Below, piece after piece: positions 41,401 through 44,400 of a stretch of DNA of 64,000 bases; positions within the stretch are counted from its first letter, which is position 1; each line of letters opens with the position of its first letter. This stretch comes from Zoroaster sp. YZ-2022 (taxonomy: Eukaryota > Echinodermata > Asteroidea > Forcipulatida > Zoroasteridae). Both the position numbers and the translations under genes were made by a program. Location of the stretch: the NCBI GenBank assembly GCA_029582265.1, contig CM055823.1, forward strand, positions 5,580,001 to 5,644,000. Reading direction: 5' to 3'. Below the pieces are notes generated by a model that had not been told where the DNA came from, searched no databases, and saw only the letters and a list, made by a program, of their open reading frames with translations.

Positions 41401-44400
41401 ATGGTTACTAATGTTACTTTTTTGGGGGTATTAGAGAGGTTTCGCAAGTCTACGGCTACGGCTGCGGACACAGATATGTCATCACTCTATGTGTTGATGT
41501 GACGTGTATTCGTAGTGCACACACTTTGCATGCGAGTCAGCAACGGATACCGGGTGTTATACACGTATGTAGAAAAAAACGGATATCGGTTTTGTGGATT
41601 TTTTGTTGTGTCGATCCCAAATTCTTCAAAATTTGTCACAATATTGCTGATAAAAGGTATCGAGTAATGTAGATCAAAATTGTTTCGTTATTTATGAGGG
41701 GAAATTAGAAAATTGTGCTGTCATGGGACATGGCCTGGTTTGAACTAACGTTAACGTTGTTATGTAACGTGTTGTGTCGCCATGTTGAATGAGAGCGCCC
41801 TCAATCGAGTAAAACAGTCACATACTGCGAAACCAAAACTTGATATGAACTCGACGTGAAGGAATACGCGTATCCGTAGACTTGCCATACCTGTCTAATT
41901 TCCTTACTCATATACAGTATATTTCACTCATATATTTTACAGTAGTATACCCAGACCTTACTCTGCACTGTGAAAAAACTGATGAGTGAAATATATATTT
42001 ATGTGGGCCCAAAACCTCAAAAATGTAACATGAGTAATCACGGGAATTGCCTTCAAGACAAGGGTTAGACAAGGGTTTGCCTGTAACACTGGTCTGCCAG
42101 TTAAAACGGCAGCAGATTTGTCAAAACCCTCTCCAAGTAGTCTAGCGACCAAAATCACAGAGTGTCACGTCACAAAGTCTCCTTATCTTTTACCTGATGA
42201 GATCTGGACTAGATATTATCGCCTCAATTATGTTACTCCTTACGACCACCTTATCGTCCTCATGAATGCTAAACGGGATGGGCTCCAGGGGGCTATCGGG
42301 CTCGCGCAGGTTCCAGAACTGAGTGACCATGTTTTTGAGGTAGATCACACCAGCTTGGCGAACTGGAAATGGTATTCCTTCATCCATCAACACTCGTAGG
42401 AGTGTTGGTGAAAAACCAATTATCTTGTGAACCTGTTAAGTGTTAAAATAAAAATATCATTTAGTAATTGATTTGGAAAGAATGTAGAATACAACTGCCA
42501 CTTATCTATCCAAATTATGAAAAATATCACACAGTTTCCTTTAGAAAATGACACATTTAACCCTAACGATCCCCATCCAGCCAAACTCCAACACCAGGGA
42601 TTGTTGGAGTTTGATGGGTTGAGGACTGTGTACTTCTGATATGGCATGTGTAAAGTGTTGGAATATGGCTGGATGAGTACTGTACATTGTATGTGTGCAG
42701 TAACAGTGTTGGATTTTGATTGAGTGAGGACGGTGGTTCTACTAGCATGCAACATTGTTAGACTTTGAGTGGAGAGAGTGTGTGTATGCAACCTGCTGTA
42801 ATAAACAACTGATAAAGGCAAATATTGTACTTAGGTATGCTTGGCATTGTGTCTAACATACAACTAGAACCTACCATTTATTCCATAGGGTGTTTTAGTT
42901 TTTGTATAGTTAAGTTTTTTTAGCATGAAAACAATTGTTGGATTATGATGGGTTGAGTACTGTGTGACTCCAGTGTTCAAACTTTACTATGGGCCATGTG
43001 TCCCCACTCAATCAAAATCCAACAGCTAAGGGCCTGTTGGAGTTTGACGGGTTGAGTACTTGTTATGGCAAGTGGACTGTTGGACTTTTAATGGGTTGAG
43101 TACTGTAAACCAGCAACAGTCAACCATGGTGTTGGGATTTGATAGGTTGAGGAAGGTTTCTAGTAAAAATGCTTAGGGAGTTAGGGTTAAGGAGAGGAAA
43201 GTGTAATCAAGTGAGGATTGAAAATGATATTTTGAGCAATGAATGTATGCACATCCAGTGAGATGTTGGCCATTTTGTCATCTGCTAAAACACATGCTTA
43301 GACATTGTGCAAAAGTGGCAGTTGGGTTTGACATTATTTCCATTGATTTTTACAACAAATTGGGTGTAAATGTATATTTATTGTCATTTTTGTTTTAAAT
43401 TTTAACATTGCTAATTTCCGAGTGGAAAGAATCTTTTTGATTTTGCTTTAAAATTATTTCACAAGATAAAAGGAGCAATCATTTCACCTCTGGTATTTAA
43501 ACATTATCATGAAACAAATACAAAAAGCTCCTCATGTTTTATTCGAAAACAACAAAAACAATAACATGTTTTTCTACGTTTTTATGAAAATATTCCTGGA
43601 TGATGACTTGTAAATTCAACATTAACCCTAACTCACTAGGCCCATTTGCTTACACATAACCTGAATCCTTCCTAACTCCCTAGGCCCATTTGCTTACACA
43701 TAACCTGAATCCTTCCTAACTCCCTAGGCCCATTTGCTTACACATAACCTGAATCCTTCCTAACTCCCTAGGCCCATTTGCTTACACATAACCTGAATCC
43801 TTCCTAACTCCCTAGGCCCATTTGCTTACACATAACCTGAATCCTTCCTAACTCCCTAGGCCCATTTGCTTACACATAACCTGAATCCTCCCTAACTCCC
43901 TAGGCCCATTTGCTTACACATAACCTGAATCCTTCCTAACTCCCTAGGCCCATTTGCTTACACATAACCTGAATCCTTCCTAACTCCCTAGGCCCATTTG
44001 CTTACACATAACCTGAATCCTTCCTAACTCCCTAGGCCCATTTGCTTACACATAACCTGAATCCTTCCTAACTCCCTAGGCCCATTTGCTTACACATAAC
44101 CTGAATCCTCCCTAACTCCCTAGGCCCACTTGCTTACACATAACCTGAATCCTTCCTAACTCCCTAGGCCCATTTGCTTACACATAACCTGAATCCTTCC
44201 TAACTCCCTAGGCCCATTTGCTTACACATAACCTGAATCCTTCCTAACTCCCTAGGCCCATTTGCTTACACATAACCTGAATCCTTCCTAACTCCCTAGG
44301 CCCATTTGCTTACACATAACCTGAATCCTTCCTAACTCCCTAGGCCCATTTGCTTACACATAACCTGAATCCTCCCTAACTCCCTAGGCCCACTTGCTTA

